A stretch of 64,000 nucleotides of DNA from Sphingobacterium sp. SYP-B4668 (GTDB lineage Bacteria; Bacteroidota; Bacteroidia; Sphingobacteriales; Sphingobacteriaceae), in assembly GCF_027627455.1 (NCBI RefSeq), contig NZ_CP115483.1, positions 4,092,001-4,156,000 on the forward strand, in the 5' to 3' direction. Position numbers and translations under genes: made by a program. Below the pieces are notes generated by a model. That model was not told the DNA's origin. It worked only from the letters and a program-made list of their open reading frames with translations, and searched no databases. Of the stretch, positions 62,870 through 64,000 are shown one piece after another; position 1 is the stretch's first letter, and every line of letters begins with the position of its first letter.

Positions 62870-64000
62870 CTATTGATATTCTATAGCACCGATATCGATA
62901 ACAGCATGGTATCTCGGATTTCCAAGAAAATCTAAGGTGCCAGCTGAAGTGCCGTGTGCATTATTGCCAACATTGATGGCTGGCGATAGAGCTTGTAGAC
63001 TAAAGTCTGGAGGACTAGCAGCCACATTGGCAAAAAGAGGATTGCCGTAGATGCCGTTGCTATCTCCACCACTCCCTCCCTTCCAAGCACTAAAGGAATT
63101 GAGTGCAGACCCGTTCCAGTACCACCTATTGGTACTGCCGCTGCTGAAATATAGATTGAAATCAATACCATTAAATGACCCCGTGCTATCATGCTTGCGG
63201 ATAAACGTACCCATAGTAGGTCGACTGACAAGAATGTTATTATGGATCTCGTTGTAATGGCAATTGGAATTCAGGCGAATCTCCCCCACGTATTCACCGT
63301 AATACCCTAATTCTCCGGCGTTGTAGTACAAGGTATTATTTAGTACCAGACAACTTTTGGTACCTCCAGTGGTATAATTGGCGTAACCACCTAGATAAAT
63401 TCCTTCAGCTCTATTGTTGTGGACTACATTGTTTCTAACGACACAGAATTCGGTCGGGAATCCATCATTTTCACTAACAAGTCCTATCCCGCGGTCACTA
63501 TCCCAGATCCGGTTTCGATCGACGACGATATGTCGGGCGCCATCTATATAAATACCGATGGTACCAGCAGCCTGGAGCAATACGGGGACTTGCCCAGTGC
63601 GACCATCAATATTCCAAATCTTGTTACCGATAACTTGTCCATTGCGGGCATAGTCTACAGCTGGCAGACCATTGGCACCATATCCGCCCGCTATACAAAT
63701 GGCAATATTCTCTCCATTGTAGATTTCATTATTTCGAATGACAAATTGATCTACATAGCCATTTATAGTCAAATTTTCGCTTGTGCCGGTACGATTATCA
63801 TGTATACTATTGCCTTCTACCAAAATATTGGTCATAGCCGTACTCCCGGTACCTTTGATATGTATACCGTGTGCCTCGCGGCCAACAGAAGGAGAAGCGT
63901 TATTATGGATATGATGTACATGATTGTTGGTAATCTCAATATTGGAAGAGGTACCATTCACCAACAATCCATCAAGCATCTTGCCTCCATCTGAAGTGCT
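62870..64000 (-). CDS. Right-handed parallel beta-helix protein, 5' end beyond window
   Basis: The minus-strand frame is open to the window edge, so the N-terminus is missing and 376 codons are visible. The sequence is a run of short strands with repeated Asn/Ile patterns (VEGNSIHDNRTG, VIRNNEIYNGENIAIC, VVDRNRIWDSDRGIGL, VVRNNVVHNNRAEGIYLGG), the hallmark of pectate-lyase-like parallel beta-helices (PbH1 repeats, NosD/Beta_helix type). The end SPAINVGNNAHGTSAGTLDF plus GNPRYHAVIDIGAIEY is typical of secreted Bacteroidota polysaccharide lyases or choice-of-anchor proteins. Activity and substrate cannot be assigned. Confidence 0.85.
   Translation of the reverse strand, partial: STSDGGKMLDGLLVNGTSSNIEITNNHVHHIHNNASPSVGREAHGIHIKGTGSTAMTNILVEGNSIHDNRTGTSENLTINGYVDQFVIRNNEIYNGENIAICIAGGYGANGLPAVDYARNGQVIGNKIWNIDGRTGQVPVLLQAAGTIGIYIDGARHIVVDRNRIWDSDRGIGLVSENDGFPTEFCVVRNNVVHNNRAEGIYLGGYANYTTGGTKSCLVLNNTLYYNAGELGYYGEYVGEIRLNSNCHYNEIHNNILVSRPTMGTFIRKHDSTGSFNGIDFNLYFSSGSTNRWYWNGSALNSFSAWKGGSGGDSNGIYGNPLFANVAASPPDFSLQALSPAINVGNNAHGTSAGTLDFLGNPRYHAVIDIGAIEYQ

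Overview
The window looks like a chromosomal segment of a Sphingobacteriaceae-type member of the Bacteroidota, close to Sphingobacterium or Pedobacter. The evidence is SusC/SusD pairs, an STN-domain SusC with FecI/FecR partners, a GH92 mannosidase, DUF4230 and DUF2157/DUF4401/GDYXXLXY proteins, absence of obvious Shine-Dalgarno sites, and many promoters with the Bacteroidota -7 box TAnnTTTG. This assignment is inferred from gene content only.

Layout. 1-8 kb: end of an OsmC gene, a small HMA-like protein, and a tripartite RND efflux operon (adaptor, pump, outer-membrane factor; minus strand) below an AraC regulator. 8-12 kb: a sugar isomerase/epimerase plus GH92 mannosidase operon behind a palindromic operator candidate. 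12-21 kb: a frameshifted GNAT gene, an AraC regulator, DinB, SRPBCC, DUF4230, VOC, FAD-dehydrogenase and SH3-like genes, and two paralogous NTF2-like secreted proteins whose promoters share the same elements at identical spacings. 21-23.7 kb: the DUF2157-DUF4401-GDYXXLXY membrane operon.

23.7-38 kb is the most interesting part. A MocR-type regulator (GntR helix-turn-helix fused to a PLP-binding aminotransferase fold) lies next to a pyridoxal kinase. Six promoters within about 12 kb share one architecture: a TGGAC-type heptamer, a second TGRACYA heptamer 23-24 bp later, then a -7 box (consensus TAnnTTTG) exactly 29 bp after that. They face pyridoxal kinase; a tRNA-Cys-like gene plus a thioredoxin-like gene; a second tRNA-Cys-like element plus HAD phosphatase plus an unusual cbb3-type oxidase; phosphatidylserine decarboxylase plus amidotransferase plus PLP-homeostasis protein; serC-glyA; and an ArgD-like aminotransferase. 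I infer a local vitamin-B6 (PLP) regulon. Two of its transcription units begin with tRNA-Cys-like sequences that carry C instead of the near-universal U at position 33.

38-43 kb: a sulfatase, then an accessory stretch with a 16-unit, 21-bp repeat array that has a 63-bp higher-order period, an REP-like inverted repeat, a frameshifted lipoprotein, an OmpA-like lipoprotein and a rearrangement scar. 43-46 kb: an erythromycin-esterase-family protein and secreted proteins of unknown role. 46-58 kb: DoxX plus ECF sigma, then an ECF sigma / FecR / SusC / SusD / two-sulfatase utilisation locus, probably for a sulfated glycan. 58-64 kb: a TonB-dependent-receptor-like barrel, a MutS2-like ATPase without the Smr nuclease domain, and the end of a secreted parallel beta-helix protein that runs off the right edge.
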